Source of the DNA: Pomphorhynchus laevis
Lineage: Eukaryota; Acanthocephala; Palaeacanthocephala; Echinorhynchida; Pomphorhynchidae
DNA length: 64,000 nt
NCBI GenBank assembly: GCA_012934845.2
Contig: WNNJ02000831.1
Coordinates: 1-64,000 of the forward strand
Direction: 5' to 3'
Below, in pieces: positions 32,341 through 41,794 of this stretch. The notes beneath the pieces are model-generated. The model saw only the letters and a program-made list of their open reading frames with translations. It was not told the origin of the DNA and did no database searches. Position numbers and translations under genes: made by a program. Position 1 is the stretch's first letter. Each line of letters begins with the position of its first letter.

Positions 32341-33470
32341 TTGAAAAGTAAAATTTTAAAATATAATTACAAAAAATTGCTTAATAAATATTAAATCACG
32401 CTGTCTACATATTGCACCTAAATTTACCAATTTAAGATCAATCAATGTTATATAAGAGATGTGTTTTTAAGTGCATTTTCAAGTTTAACGCATGCACATT
32501 CCAATGTTCGCATTCTTACTTTAAATTCAAACTTTAAATTTTAAATCTATTTAAATGTTACATTATTCGATTAAAGAATACAAAGATTTTTTAAAAATTA
32601 TTGTATTTTGAATAGAAATATTTTTGAAATAATTTTATCGGAGAAAATAAAATTCAAGACTGCCTTTATGTGTCGTGGAATGTATAATAATAATTAAGAA
32701 TAATAACTATGTAAAATAATTTTTAAGTCAATGTATACAAAAATATAGTAGATTTAAAATCGATCCTAAACTTTAATTTGAATTTTTTAAAAGAAAAATT
32801 TAAAATTTTTATTTAAAGAAAATGTTTATAAAGTATTATTTTAAATGAATATCAACGGTATTGCCTTAATTATTGAGACGGCGTTAAAATCAATAGCATA
32901 TGTATCAAAGCGCTTACAATAACTTTTCGAAACATTTGAACGAAATTATTGCTTTTGATTTGTCAAGGTTATTCTGGATGACCTTCTTATAATAATTACG
33001 GTCATATAATCAATCGTTTTACGATCTATTGTTTGCAAAAGATTTAGTTTTGCATAATATACATGAATGGATTAAATTTTGATCAAAACAATTCATCAAT
33101 CAACAAAATTGATTTAATTTAATTACATAATAAGAATTAGATAATAAACATAATTAGATGACAAAATGTAGCTTTAAATTTATTAATTGATAATTTATTT
33201 AATTAATTTATAATTTAATTAATTATTAATTTTTTAATTTATTTTTTATCTTAAAGTTTTTAAATTACGGTATTATGAGCTAAAAAGTTACAAAATGAAG
33301 AATTTATGACAATGGAAATTAAAAGAAACATTTGTCAAGATAAGGAAATCAATGATTAATTTAAAGATTAGGAAAACATATCGATTTTAGATATTTTAAA
33401 TTTGGAATTTTGGTACAAAGTCAATAAAACACAATTTTTTTTAATATTTATCTAGATTATTATTTCTTGA
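32341..33470. other. Intergenic AT-rich DNA
   Basis: No ORF, exon or repeat could be supported. Confidence 0.5.
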
Positions 33471-33474
33471 AGGG

Positions 33475-33730
33475 GGCACCTTAAAATCAAAAATGATTTC
33501 TATTAAATTTGCAAAATGCAAGACGAAAGTCTTTTATTAAATCTAAATGTCAATAAATCAGCCAAAAAATGTGATCGTCAGCCATAAAAAGGAACGAAAA
33601 ATGGACAGAAACGTGAAACGTAGATCAATCAATACTGAAATATAGGGTATTGCTGTTGGCGTAAAGAAAGGATTAAAGTAGAGTGCAGAATAAAAATAGT
33701 CATCAAAATTTTAATGAAATTTCATTAAAT
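33475..33730 (+). mobile_element. SINE-like element, ribozyme part decayed
   Basis: Same family as 33860-34130: shares the AATGATTTCAATTAAATTTG head (with changes), GTGATCGTCAGCCA, AAGGAACGAAA, AACGTGAAACGTAG, then ATACTGAAATATAGGGTATT and GCTGTTGGCG, and an ATAGTCATCAAAATTTTAAT end. Roughly 15 bases of the ribozyme core (CTGATGA strand) are lost. Confidence 0.6.
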
Positions 33731-33859
33731 TTCATTGATGGTAACAGGTAAATTAACTTAAAATTAGGAAGCAAACTATAAATGACTAGTTTAATAATAG
33801 TATTCATTAGGAAAAACAGCTAGGTTTCCAAATTGAAGATAGCACATTCTCCTACAATC

Positions 33860-34130
33860 ACAAATTTAATTTAAAACCAGAAATGATTTCAATTAAGTTT
33901 GCATAATGTGAAACGAAAGTATATCATTCAATTTAATTGTCAATAAAGCAGACGAGTCGAGTGATCGTTAGCCAACATTATAAGGATCGAAACGTTAAAC
34001 GCAAGTATTGGATCAGTAGCTGATAAAGTTCACCAATACTGAAATGTAGCGTACTGCTGTTGACTGGTAGATAAGATAAGAGTAAAGTGAAGAATAAAAT
34101 TGTCATCAAAATTTCAATTACAACAATGAC
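33860..34130 (+). mobile_element. SINE-like element with near-complete type I hammerhead
   Basis: Head AAATGATTTCAATTAAGTTT..., tRNA-B-box-like GAGTCGAGTGATCGTTAGCC, then GATCGAAACG and the ribozyme: CAGTAG (34014-34019), CTGATAA, AGT/ACT stem II, GAAA (34041-34044), TGTAGCGTA (stem III plus cleavage position), CTGCTG (34054-34059) closing stem I. One core base differs (CTGATAA for CTGATGA). It ends with AATTGTCATCAAAATTTCAA, shared with the 33.5-kb copy. Confidence 0.6.
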
Positions 34131-35220
34131 TGCCCATGTGTATTAACTTGAAATAAATGTAAATTTATTTGACAGCAACTAGCGAAATATAAAAATAAAA
34201 TGATGGTATGTGGATTTCAATGTTAAATCAAATAACGCACAAATGAAAATTATTGTTCACTTGCTAATTAAATAATGATACAATTAAAAAGTGTCTTTAT
34301 GTATCGCGATCAAGTTATTTTCACGAAAAGGAGTTATTACACTTTTCACTTGATAGTATGCAAGTTGAAGGTCTGGCAATTCTAACAATACAGTTTGTCG
34401 AATCAAAATTAATTAATTTTCAAATCGAACTAATATATCACATATCAAAGAAATGTGCCATCTGTAATATTTTGATATTCACTTCTATCTAACAGCTGTA
34501 TCTCACAAATCTCATTTTTCACACGACTAAACTAATAATTATCACGTGTGAGATATTGTGCCAATCTTAAATATTGATTTCGGTTTCGTTGAACGATTAT
34601 ACGCTTCCTGATTTTACATTGACTAATTCGTCTGTAAGACGGTGCACACGTTTTGAATTTTTGCTCCGGATATAATCAGTACGTCATCGTGCAAGATTTT
34701 GCTGCTTTGAGCAATGTCGCTTTTTCATTAAAAATCAAATGATTTATCAATGTGCCACACGGCAAATAATCTATAACGCTAAGGATATTCTATTACTGAA
34801 AATGTAAACAGAAGATTAGCATCCAATATCAATTGAATCCGAATATCATTTACTGACTATTTAAATGCACAGTTGTTTTGATTACAAATTATGATAGTAT
34901 TTATTTAAAAAAAGAAAAACTGTACTTTAAACAAGACCGTCATAAATTCTTGCTGAGTTCAATTAGGGCCAAATTAGTTTCCTGTTTTATCATTGAAAGT
35001 GATTTAAATCACACAGAGATGAATATTGAATTAAAATAAATTGATCAGAATTGATCAATAATTGTTTTTGTTCTGATTTCGTGCAGGAATAGGGGAATTT
35101 ATAAATGTTTGATTAACATTATTAACGAAATAGTATTTTAAATTTGTAACATTTTAATTAAAAAATAGTATTTTACAGTTCGATCTTATAAATTCATTAT
35201 TAAAACTCATTTTGCAAATT
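34131..35220. other. Intergenic AT-rich DNA
   Basis: A few less AT-rich stretches (34.57-34.70 kb) but no ORF or splice-consistent exon. Confidence 0.5.
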
Positions 35221-35224
35221 ACAA

Positions 35225-36085
35225 TATCGAATTACAATTCGATACATTGATGATATATGTGTATTTAATTCTAATAATTTTTATTCAATTAGTGAAGCAC
35301 ATTTATCCAGAAAGCCTTATTCTTAACAAAACCAATATTAATGATAAAGAAGGTGTATATCTAGATATGAACATTAAATTAACATTAACTAAAACTACTA
35401 TTAATTTATATCGTAAAGATGACATATTTAAATTTACAAGAAACATATTTTTGCATGAGCATTCATGCATACCATATAATATAAAATATAATACATTAAA
35501 TAATGAAATTTTAAGAATTGCAACAATATGTAATGATATTGGCTTTCTTCAAAATCATTTAAATAATTTAATAGATACATATTTTAAACTAGGTTACTAT
35601 AAAAATAACATCAAGCAGAAAATAGTAAAATATATAAATCAACACAATAATATAAAGAATAAATTTAAACTCTTAAGTGGCAAATTTTTATGGATGGATA
35701 ATAAATAATATACTTTGTATTAGAATAAGATACTAGATAGTTATTTCAGAGGAAATACATCATTAGCATGTATTTGGCCCCGCTGCTATGTTGGGTAGAG
35801 GAGTTAGGGGCCGAAACCTGATAGCATAGCAGTTCCTCCTGATGACCTCTAATTCTTATTCTGATACAACGTCTGTTATTTATTAGTCAATTCATAAAAA
35901 TGACGTTTATTTTAAATTTTATTTTTTATTTTATTTTTATTTTTTAACTTGATTTAAATTATAGAAAATCTAAAAACAATTATTAATTTTATTATTTAAT
36001 TATTAAATTTTGATTTAGCATTATTATGTTTTGTTTATTTTATAATTATATAACAATACGTAGACTCAGTTAGCTGATTTAATTT
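35225..36085 (+). mobile_element. 5'-truncated Naiad-type PLE with complete tail
   Basis: Begins in the YIDD region (TACATTGATGATATATGTGT), continues as one frame to 35708 (153 aa, RT thumb and C-terminus ending LLSGKFLWMDNK), then the tail with the intact structured block (35748-35850), CTGATACAACGTCTG and the terminus CTCAGTTAGCTGATTT (about 36085). It lies immediately upstream of the fullest copy in the same orientation, the partial-then-full tandem that forms the so-called pseudo-LTR of PLEs. Confidence 0.88.
35748..35850 (+). ncRNA. Reference copy of the Naiad-tail structured RNA (hammerhead-like)
   Basis: Order: AGAGG; hairpin AAATACAT/ATGTATTT; GGCCCC; CTGCTATG; GGGGCC; GAAAC; CATAGCAG; TTCCTC; CTGATGA; CCTCT. 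AGAGG/CCTCT closes the block. GGCCCC/GGGGCC and CTGCTATG/CATAGCAG cross each other, so they are a pseudoknot or alternatives. With CTGATGA before the closing helix and (G)GAAA after it, the layout is that of a hammerhead opened at stem II. Function is inferred. Confidence 0.6.
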
Positions 36086-36515
36086 GTTCTACTGACATGT
36101 TATTATTGACCTGTGGACTTTGTTTTCCCGGTAATATGACCTCTGTCAGAAATACTGAAACTATGTATTATTGGTTACGACTTTACTATTATTTTTTCTT
36201 ATTTTCAAACAAGCATGAATTATTAATTCTTAAAAAAGGGAGAAGTTTGCATCCCAAGGTGTTTACACTTTAAAATGTAAACTGCTTCACGTGATCACGT
36301 TTAAGAGACCAGGTAATGGCCAATAGCTAGGTCGCGTAGCGCGTGGAGTGAAGGTGGTAGATCTTTATAGATCTTGTTCCAGCCTGCAACCGCCTTAAGC
36401 AGGGCAGCCCCCTGTCAGATGCTGCTGGATGGCCCGTTGTAAGTTTAGTCTGAGTCAACTAAACTAGGTGGCGACACCGAAAAAGCAACGTTAAAAATTA
36501 TGACTTAAAAGTTAC
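36086..36515 (+). other. 5' leader of the full-length Naiad copy
   Basis: 36086-36235 is shared with an inverted segment at 39.86-40.02 kb. 36240-36490 is distinctly GC-richer, with AGATCTTTATAGATCT, GCAGGGCAGCCCCCTGTC, AGTTTAGTCTGAGTCAACTA (self-pairing) and GGTGGCGACACCGAAAA. Such a structured leader before the first ORF may act in RNA folding or internal initiation; no canonical hammerhead was found in it. Confidence 0.55.
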
Positions 36516-37247
36516 ATGTACTCAACAATATTGGAAAAATACGTAAGTACTAATGATTTCAATTTTAGATCTTTTAAATGTAACAGAAAAAATTGTATAG
36601 TTTGTGATGTTATAAATAATAATAATTGTATCGTAAGTAATACGACAAACAAATGTTTTTCATTAAATATTAATAATAATTGTAACTGCAATACCGCAGG
36701 TGTAGTGTATCTAATACAATGCACATGTGGATTGCAATATATAGGAAAAACATATCAAATGTTAAAAACTAGGTTTAGGCAACACATATATAATATACAG
36801 CATAATAGTCAAACTATATTTCATAAACATATGAGATTAATAGGACATGATATTAAAAACTGTAAATTATTTATTTTAGAACATATTATCGAAGAAAACA
36901 TTTCAATATTAAATCAAAAACTATTAGAAAAAGAAGATTTTTGGATTAAAACGCTTAATTCCATGTACCCATTAGGATTGAATGACGTGGTACAAGGAAT
37001 TGGCAGAAGTAGTATAATACATAATAAACAACTATATTATAATAATCCGGTTAAACGCAAACCAAGAAGTCATGGTGATAAAAGGAATAGGAAAAATAGA
37101 GTTAAAAATATTAAAAAAGATATGTATATAAATGAACAATTAGAAATATTAAAACAACTTTTAAGTGATAATAAGCTAAAAGATCTTTATGTAAATATAA
37201 GAAGTTTTTCTAAAGATATCATATGTTCAATAAATCAAATTAATTAA
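36516..37247 (+). CDS. N-terminal GIY-YIG endonuclease ORF of the permuted PLE
   Basis: 243 residues from an ATG at 36516. Zinc-binding-like cysteines precede the nuclease (C22-x4-C27-x2-C30; C56-x-C58; C69-x-C71). GIY-YIG motifs: GVVY (62-65), QYIG (74-77), R86 in LKTRFRQH, E140 in EKEDFWIKTL and N156 in PLGLND, so the catalytic set is complete. A basic segment (KRKPRSHGDKRNRKNRVKN) follows. In most PLEs GIY-YIG follows the RT; an upstream position is the hallmark of the Naiad/Chlamys clade. The nuclease nicks target DNA for target-primed reverse transcription. The frame ends at 37245-37247 and overlaps the RT frame, open from 37234, by 14 bases in another phase, so RT is expressed by frameshifting or the copy has one break. 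Confidence 0.88.
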   Translation: MYSTILEKYVSTNDFNFRSFKCNRKNCIVCDVINNNNCIVSNTTNKCFSLNINNNCNCNTAGVVYLIQCTCGLQYIGKTYQMLKTRFRQHIYNIQHNSQTIFHKHMRLIGHDIKNCKLFILEHIIEENISILNQKLLEKEDFWIKTLNSMYPLGLNDVVQGIGRSSIIHNKQLYYNNPVKRKPRSHGDKRNRKNRVKNIKKDMYINEQLEILKQLLSDNKLKDLYVNIRSFSKDIICSINQIN

Positions 37248-38745
37248 CGACTATGATAGGCTAAGTTGTATAATAGACAGTTATTGTAATACAAAATACT
37301 ATAATCGTACAATAAATGTTAATAATAACAATAGAAAATATACATTAACCATAAACTTCATTAATAAATGTATAGATAACATAAATATAGCCGGACTTTT
37401 AAATAATTCTAAAAGTAAAGAAATAATAGGGTCAGATTTAAGTAAATATATTCCTAAAATAAGGTATAAACTCCTACCACCATTAGGACGAAAAATTTGT
37501 AATTATAATAAAGAATTAAAATCAATATGTAACGATAATATTAGAAACATAATGGAAACAGAATGCAATTGTAAAAGTCTTAGTTTTGATAAAATAAATG
37601 AACATATATGTACCCATAATCTAGAATTAATTGAAAATTGTGAATTAAGAAAGCTGCTATCAAAAGGGTATAAATATAGATTAAATAACAACAACGACAA
37701 AAATAAAATTTACAGTTCGTTATATAATAACTTAAATGATTACTTTAGTAAGCTGATTAATAGTGAAAGCTCGAATATATCTAAGATAAAAATTTGGAAA
37801 GATTATATATTTGATAAAATTAAAAATAAAATGAAAATAACAAACAATTATAAAAGGAAAGATAAAATTAATAAAGATATGTATAAAGAACTTACTAAAT
37901 TAAAGGATAACTATATAATAACAACTATTGATAAAGCTAGTAATAACTTTGTCTTCATATGCAAAAAGCTTTATTATGATATACTAATGAAAGAGGTTAA
38001 TTCTAATGATTTAAATGTAAATCCAACATATGAACGTAGTGAGTTGAGTTTAGAATCAATTATTACAAGTCACTGTTCTATAATGGATAAAAAGGGTATA
38101 AAGGTTGAATTAGATAATAAAACTATACCTATATTATATTGGAATCCAAAATTACATAAAAATCCAATAAAACCTAGGTTCATATGTAGTGCGTTTAAAT
38201 GTACATTAAAACCACTTTCTGTCTATATGAATAAAATACTTAAAGTAATTAAAGCACATTTTAAAAAATATTGCAAGGTAATCGAAATTAATACTGGTAT
38301 AAAACACTATTTCAGTATTAATTCTACAAAAGAATTTTTAGAACAGACAAAAGGAATAAATTTTCAAAATATAAATACATACGATTTTAGTACGCTTTAT
38401 ACAAATCTAGATTTAGCAGATATTAAAGATGCATTAGAAAAATTAATTAATCTTATATTCGGAAAAAGATATACATATATATGTTATAATAACTATAACG
38501 CCTATCTAACAAAAATTAAACCATCAAGTAAATATAAATATATGGATAAAATTGAATTAATAGAATCCTTAAATATTTTGATAAATCAAAATTATTTAAA
38601 AGTAGGGACATCTATATTTAGACAAGTAAAAGGTGTTCCAATGGGTGGTAATAGTAGCCCAATTATAGCTGACTTGTTTTTAAGCTTTATAGAATATGAA
38701 TTTGTTCATAACTGTGTAAAAACTAAATCTAAAGTATATAAATAA
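37234..38745 (+). CDS. Reverse transcriptase ORF of the permuted PLE
   Basis: Open from 37234; the first internal ATG is at 37552 (397 aa from there). The ~100 codons upstream of that ATG (SKYIPKIRYKLLPPLGRKIC) are conserved-looking coding sequence, so the ATG is unlikely to be the true start. RT landmarks: DNYIITTIDKASNNFVFICK, PILYWNPKLHKNPIKPRFIC, NTYDFSTLYTNLDL (motif A, catalytic D) and FRQVKGVPMGGNSSPIIADL (motif B). The frame stops at 38745, just before the YIDD box, which lies out of frame with extra changes downstream (38.75-38.9 kb). Copies at 14.8 and 42.7 kb keep FRYIDDICVF (motif C). Telomerase-like PLE RTs copy their RNA at nicked DNA. This copy is therefore incomplete at its 3' end. 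Confidence 0.85.
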   Translation: MKLINDYDRLSCIIDSYCNTKYYNRTINVNNNNRKYTLTINFINKCIDNINIAGLLNNSKSKEIIGSDLSKYIPKIRYKLLPPLGRKICNYNKELKSICNDNIRNIMETECNCKSLSFDKINEHICTHNLELIENCELRKLLSKGYKYRLNNNNDKNKIYSSLYNNLNDYFSKLINSESSNISKIKIWKDYIFDKIKNKMKITNNYKRKDKINKDMYKELTKLKDNYIITTIDKASNNFVFICKKLYYDILMKEVNSNDLNVNPTYERSELSLESIITSHCSIMDKKGIKVELDNKTIPILYWNPKLHKNPIKPRFICSAFKCTLKPLSVYMNKILKVIKAHFKKYCKVIEINTGIKHYFSINSTKEFLEQTKGINFQNINTYDFSTLYTNLDLADIKDALEKLINLIFGKRYTYICYNNYNAYLTKIKPSSKYKYMDKIELIESLNILINQNYLKVGTSIFRQVKGVPMGGNSSPIIADLFLSFIEYEFVHNCVKTKSKVYK

Positions 38746-38899
38746 TATGAAATATATGTTTCCGATACACTGGTGATATATGTGTATTTAATTCTAATAA
38801 TTTTTATTAAATTAGTGAACAAATTTATCCAGAAAGCCTTATTCTTTACAAAACCAATATAAATGATAAATAGAATATGAATTTGTTCATGACTTTTTA

Positions 38900-39390
38900 A
38901 AATTAATCTAAATTATATAAAGATATGAAATATATGTTTCAATATATTGATGAACAAGTCATTGTTCTTTAATAATTTAATCAAACGCTCAATGGTAATT
39001 TTTTATAAAAAATTACCATCAAGTTATTTTTTATAAAATTATAAAAATTTACTTACTTTATAAAATTTTCTTACAAACACAAGCGGAAATAAATTGGAAC
39101 CTAAAATTACAGAAAGCGGTTAAACGATTTTTGCAAGACCGTTAATTTATCGAATTAAATTAATCGATTAATTTAATTTGTTAATTAAAATTAAATAAAC
39201 CTTATAAATTAAATAAATATAAGTTAAATAAATAATAAGTATATAAATATAATTAATAAATATATAAGTTTAATATAAGTTAAATAAATTAACGTTTGTT
39301 AATTAAATTAATCGTTATTAATTTAATCAACAAACCTTATAAGGATACAAACCTCTTATATTGCTATATTAAAAAAATCAACCGTCAAAT
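38900..39390. other. AT-rich spacer
   Basis: TTAAATTAATCG-type repeats (39130-39340). No gene. Confidence 0.5.
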
Positions 39391-39478
39391 AATATAAATA
39401 TATGGAAATATATCCATAAAATTGAATTACTAGAACAAATCAGATCATATAACTGAGTTTACGTATTTTATAAATAAA
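39390..39478. mobile_element. Naiad scraps
   Basis: A plus-strand piece (AATATAAATATATGG, CCATAAAATTGAATT) followed by an inverted copy of the terminal motif (AACAAATCAGATCATATAAC, TGAGTTTACG). Confidence 0.4.
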
Positions 39479-39480
39479 AC

Positions 39481-39675
39481 ATGATAAATTTTAAAAAAAT
39501 AAAAAAAATAGCAGACCATGCTCATCAAACTGGTCATGACATCGACTTTGACAATGTGTCAGTTTTGATTTCCGAGCCAAACTTAAAACGCCGATTAGTT
39601 ATGGAGACTGTCGCTATAAAGATCCTCGAACCAAATTTGAATGTCCAAAATGATTTTGTTTTTCATACGTTGTAA
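39481..39675 (+). mobile_element. C-terminal GIY-YIG fragment of another PLE
   Basis: 64 codons reading IADHAHQTGHDIDFDNVSVL, ISEPNLKRRLVMETVAIKIL and EPNLNVQNDFVFHTL. The pattern H....GH.IDF..V.VL......RR..ETV.I......N is the C-terminal half of the GIY-YIG domain in canonical (C-terminal-nuclease) PLEs. Not from the Naiad family and not from the 59-62-kb family, so at least three PLE lineages are present. Only this piece survives. Confidence 0.6.
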
Positions 39676-39679
39676 CTTA

Positions 39680-40370
39680 ACTTGTTTTATTGTTTCAGAT
39701 ACTTCTTGATAATGTCCGCGGTTAGCGAACGAAATATCGAAGAAATATTCAATTTCTATTTTCTGGGAATGGCATTTAGATACAAAAGTAATTATAAATT
39801 ATAAATTTAATAATATTTTGTTGGAATTAGAAATAATCATTTTATCAGAATTAGAAAACTCCATTTTTCTGCTTGAAAATTAGCAGAAAAATAATGTCAT
39901 ATCAAGAATGCATAATTTCAGTATTTATGACAGATGTTGTATTACCCGGAAAATAAAGTCAACAAGTCAATAACTTGTCATTAGAACAAATAAGATAAGC
40001 TGACTGATTTTGAACGTAAAAATTAATATAAATTAATTACGTGTTAATTACATAAAGAGATATAAATAATTATAAATAATAAATGACTATATAAGATTAT
40101 ATGTAATTTATGTTTATATAACTATAAAATATTTTGTTCAGGGCTTCTTAACATCGTGATGAATAGAAAAGAAAATTATTGTTCACAAATGTTCGACGAT
40201 TAAAATAGTGTTATGTTCTAACAACATAACAGATGAAAAGGACTAAAATGCCAAGTGTTATATTTTGACGTGAAAAAATAAAAAATGATGTATTTATTTA
40301 ATAAAAACGGTAGAAACCAACTATGAAAACTTTATCGATTTTGTAGTGTGCTCGGGGGATAACAAACTTT
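39680..40370. other. Intergenic with an inverted Naiad-associated segment
   Basis: 39860-40020 is the reverse of 36.07-36.23 kb (shared TTTTCCGGGTAAT, CTGTCATAAATACTGAAA, TTGTTCTAATGACA). No gene otherwise. Confidence 0.5.
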
Positions 40371-40371
40371 C

Positions 40372-40570
40372 AATTGTCCTTATTACGATCCACGAACATT
40401 AAATTAACATTAACTAAAACTACTATTAATTTATATCGTAAAGATGACATATTTAAATTTACAAGAAACATATTTTTGCATGAGCATTCATGCATACCAT
40501 ATAATATAAAATATAATACATTAAATAATGAAATTTTAAGAATTGCAACAATATGTAACGATTAATAAAA
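40372..40570 (+). mobile_element. Naiad-type RT C-terminal fragment
   Basis: Identical to the segment encoding NIKLTLTKTTINLYRKDDIF and KFTRNIFLHEHSCIPYNIKY in other copies. Abrupt ends on both sides. Confidence 0.85.
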
Positions 40571-41790
40571 CTAAAAAACTAATATTGATGAAAATTAAAA
40601 CTATAATTAATTAAAAAACTATTTTAATTTAAATTAGTATTAATTTATATCGTGATCTAGATTAATCTAATAATCTAGATTATTTAGATTATTTATATTG
40701 TTCTATTTATTTAAAAATTTCGCATTTAGAAAGATATGTAAAAGGTATCGTTGACGATGATATCCAATTTTATATTAAATTATTTAATCTGTAAATGTAA
40801 AACAACAATTACTATCTAGTTAAACATGAATATATGGATAAAATTGAATTACTAGAAAAAATCAGATAGGATTTATTTTTATATAAATAAAAATAAATAT
40901 AAATATAAGATATAAGATATAGCAATTAACATTTTTATAACTAAAATTAATAATAAAAATCAATTTTTACGAATGGACTAATTTATACGATGTATTCAAA
41001 TAAGAAATAGATGGCATTTAGGAGGAATTGTTATGTTATCAGGCTTCAGCCTTTATTATTGATATAAGTCTAATAATTTTCTATCCAACAAGTGAACAAA
41101 ATTATTCAGGTAGAATTATTCATTATAAAACTAATATTAATGAAGAACAAAGGTACTTGTATGTCATCCGATTTTGTCGGACACAATACTATCTTTATTC
41201 AAAATTAGCCTTCACTTTTAGACAATGAATTTCCGGGTATGTAACGGATGCACTATTTAAATGAATTCATTAAAATGAAATCTTTTAAAATTTTCTTACA
41301 CCATAGTTTATAAGGTATCACACCATTACTTTAAACCCTTATATAATAATATTAATTAATATCATATATTATTATTAATATTATATAATAATATTCTAAT
41401 AAAATACTTAAAATAGAAATTGCTTCAATTAATGTCTTATCAAATTATATATCAGAATGCGAATGAACAACTTCTTAAAACAAAACACTTAGATTTCCTC
41501 GTATCTTTGATTAAAGAATATCTGCGTTTTGATTGGCTCTTATACGGAATAAGGTCATGTGCGATATTCTATATTCCGTAGATTTGCTTATTAATGCAAA
41601 TGCTTGCCGGTCATTTGCAAATAAGGAAAAAGCGTTATAACTGACAAATGTATAGCAGTAATGAGACGAAATGATATACAATGGAATTCGACTTTCGAAT
41701 CATTAAATAACAAGCAATTTAAAGGTAATATTTAACATGGCAGATTCACAATTTCATTTTATTATGCTAGTACATATCTCAATTATTTTT
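40571..41790. other. Intergenic; one inverted Naiad tail scrap
   Basis: 40945-41050 is a minus-strand tail piece (AAAATCAATTTTTACGAATG, GGAGGAATTGTTATGTTATC). 41470-41690 is less AT-rich, with TTATACGGAATA/TATTCCGTA and TGCAAATGCTTGCCGGTCAT, perhaps a former promoter, but no gene follows. The rest is AT-rich. Confidence 0.45.
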
Positions 41791-41794
41791 AGAA

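Larger units (their letters stand above)
36086..38900 (+). mobile_element. Most complete Naiad-type (permuted) Penelope-like element
   Basis: Leader, GIY-YIG ORF, RT ORF and a damaged 3' section, immediately downstream of a 5'-truncated copy with a full tail. The 3' end (38.75-38.9 kb) keeps scraps of the YIDD and post-YIDD segments and then is lost in AT-rich sequence. The RT stretch is almost identical to copies at 4.4, 14.9 and 42.8 kb, so the family moved recently. Confidence 0.85.

Noticed and set aside
36240-36490. Ribosomal RNA, snRNA or host tRNA in the GC-rich leader
   Set aside because: No tRNA-like arms, B-box or recognisable rRNA core. Position before the PLE ORF is the better explanation.
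36512-36724. 70-aa minus-strand ORF
   Set aside because: Antisense to the GIY-YIG ORF.
37245-37247. TAA at the end of the GIY-YIG ORF as a selenocysteine or other recoded codon
   Set aside because: Selenocysteine uses TGA, and the RT frame lies in another phase, so a stop readthrough would not join the ORFs.
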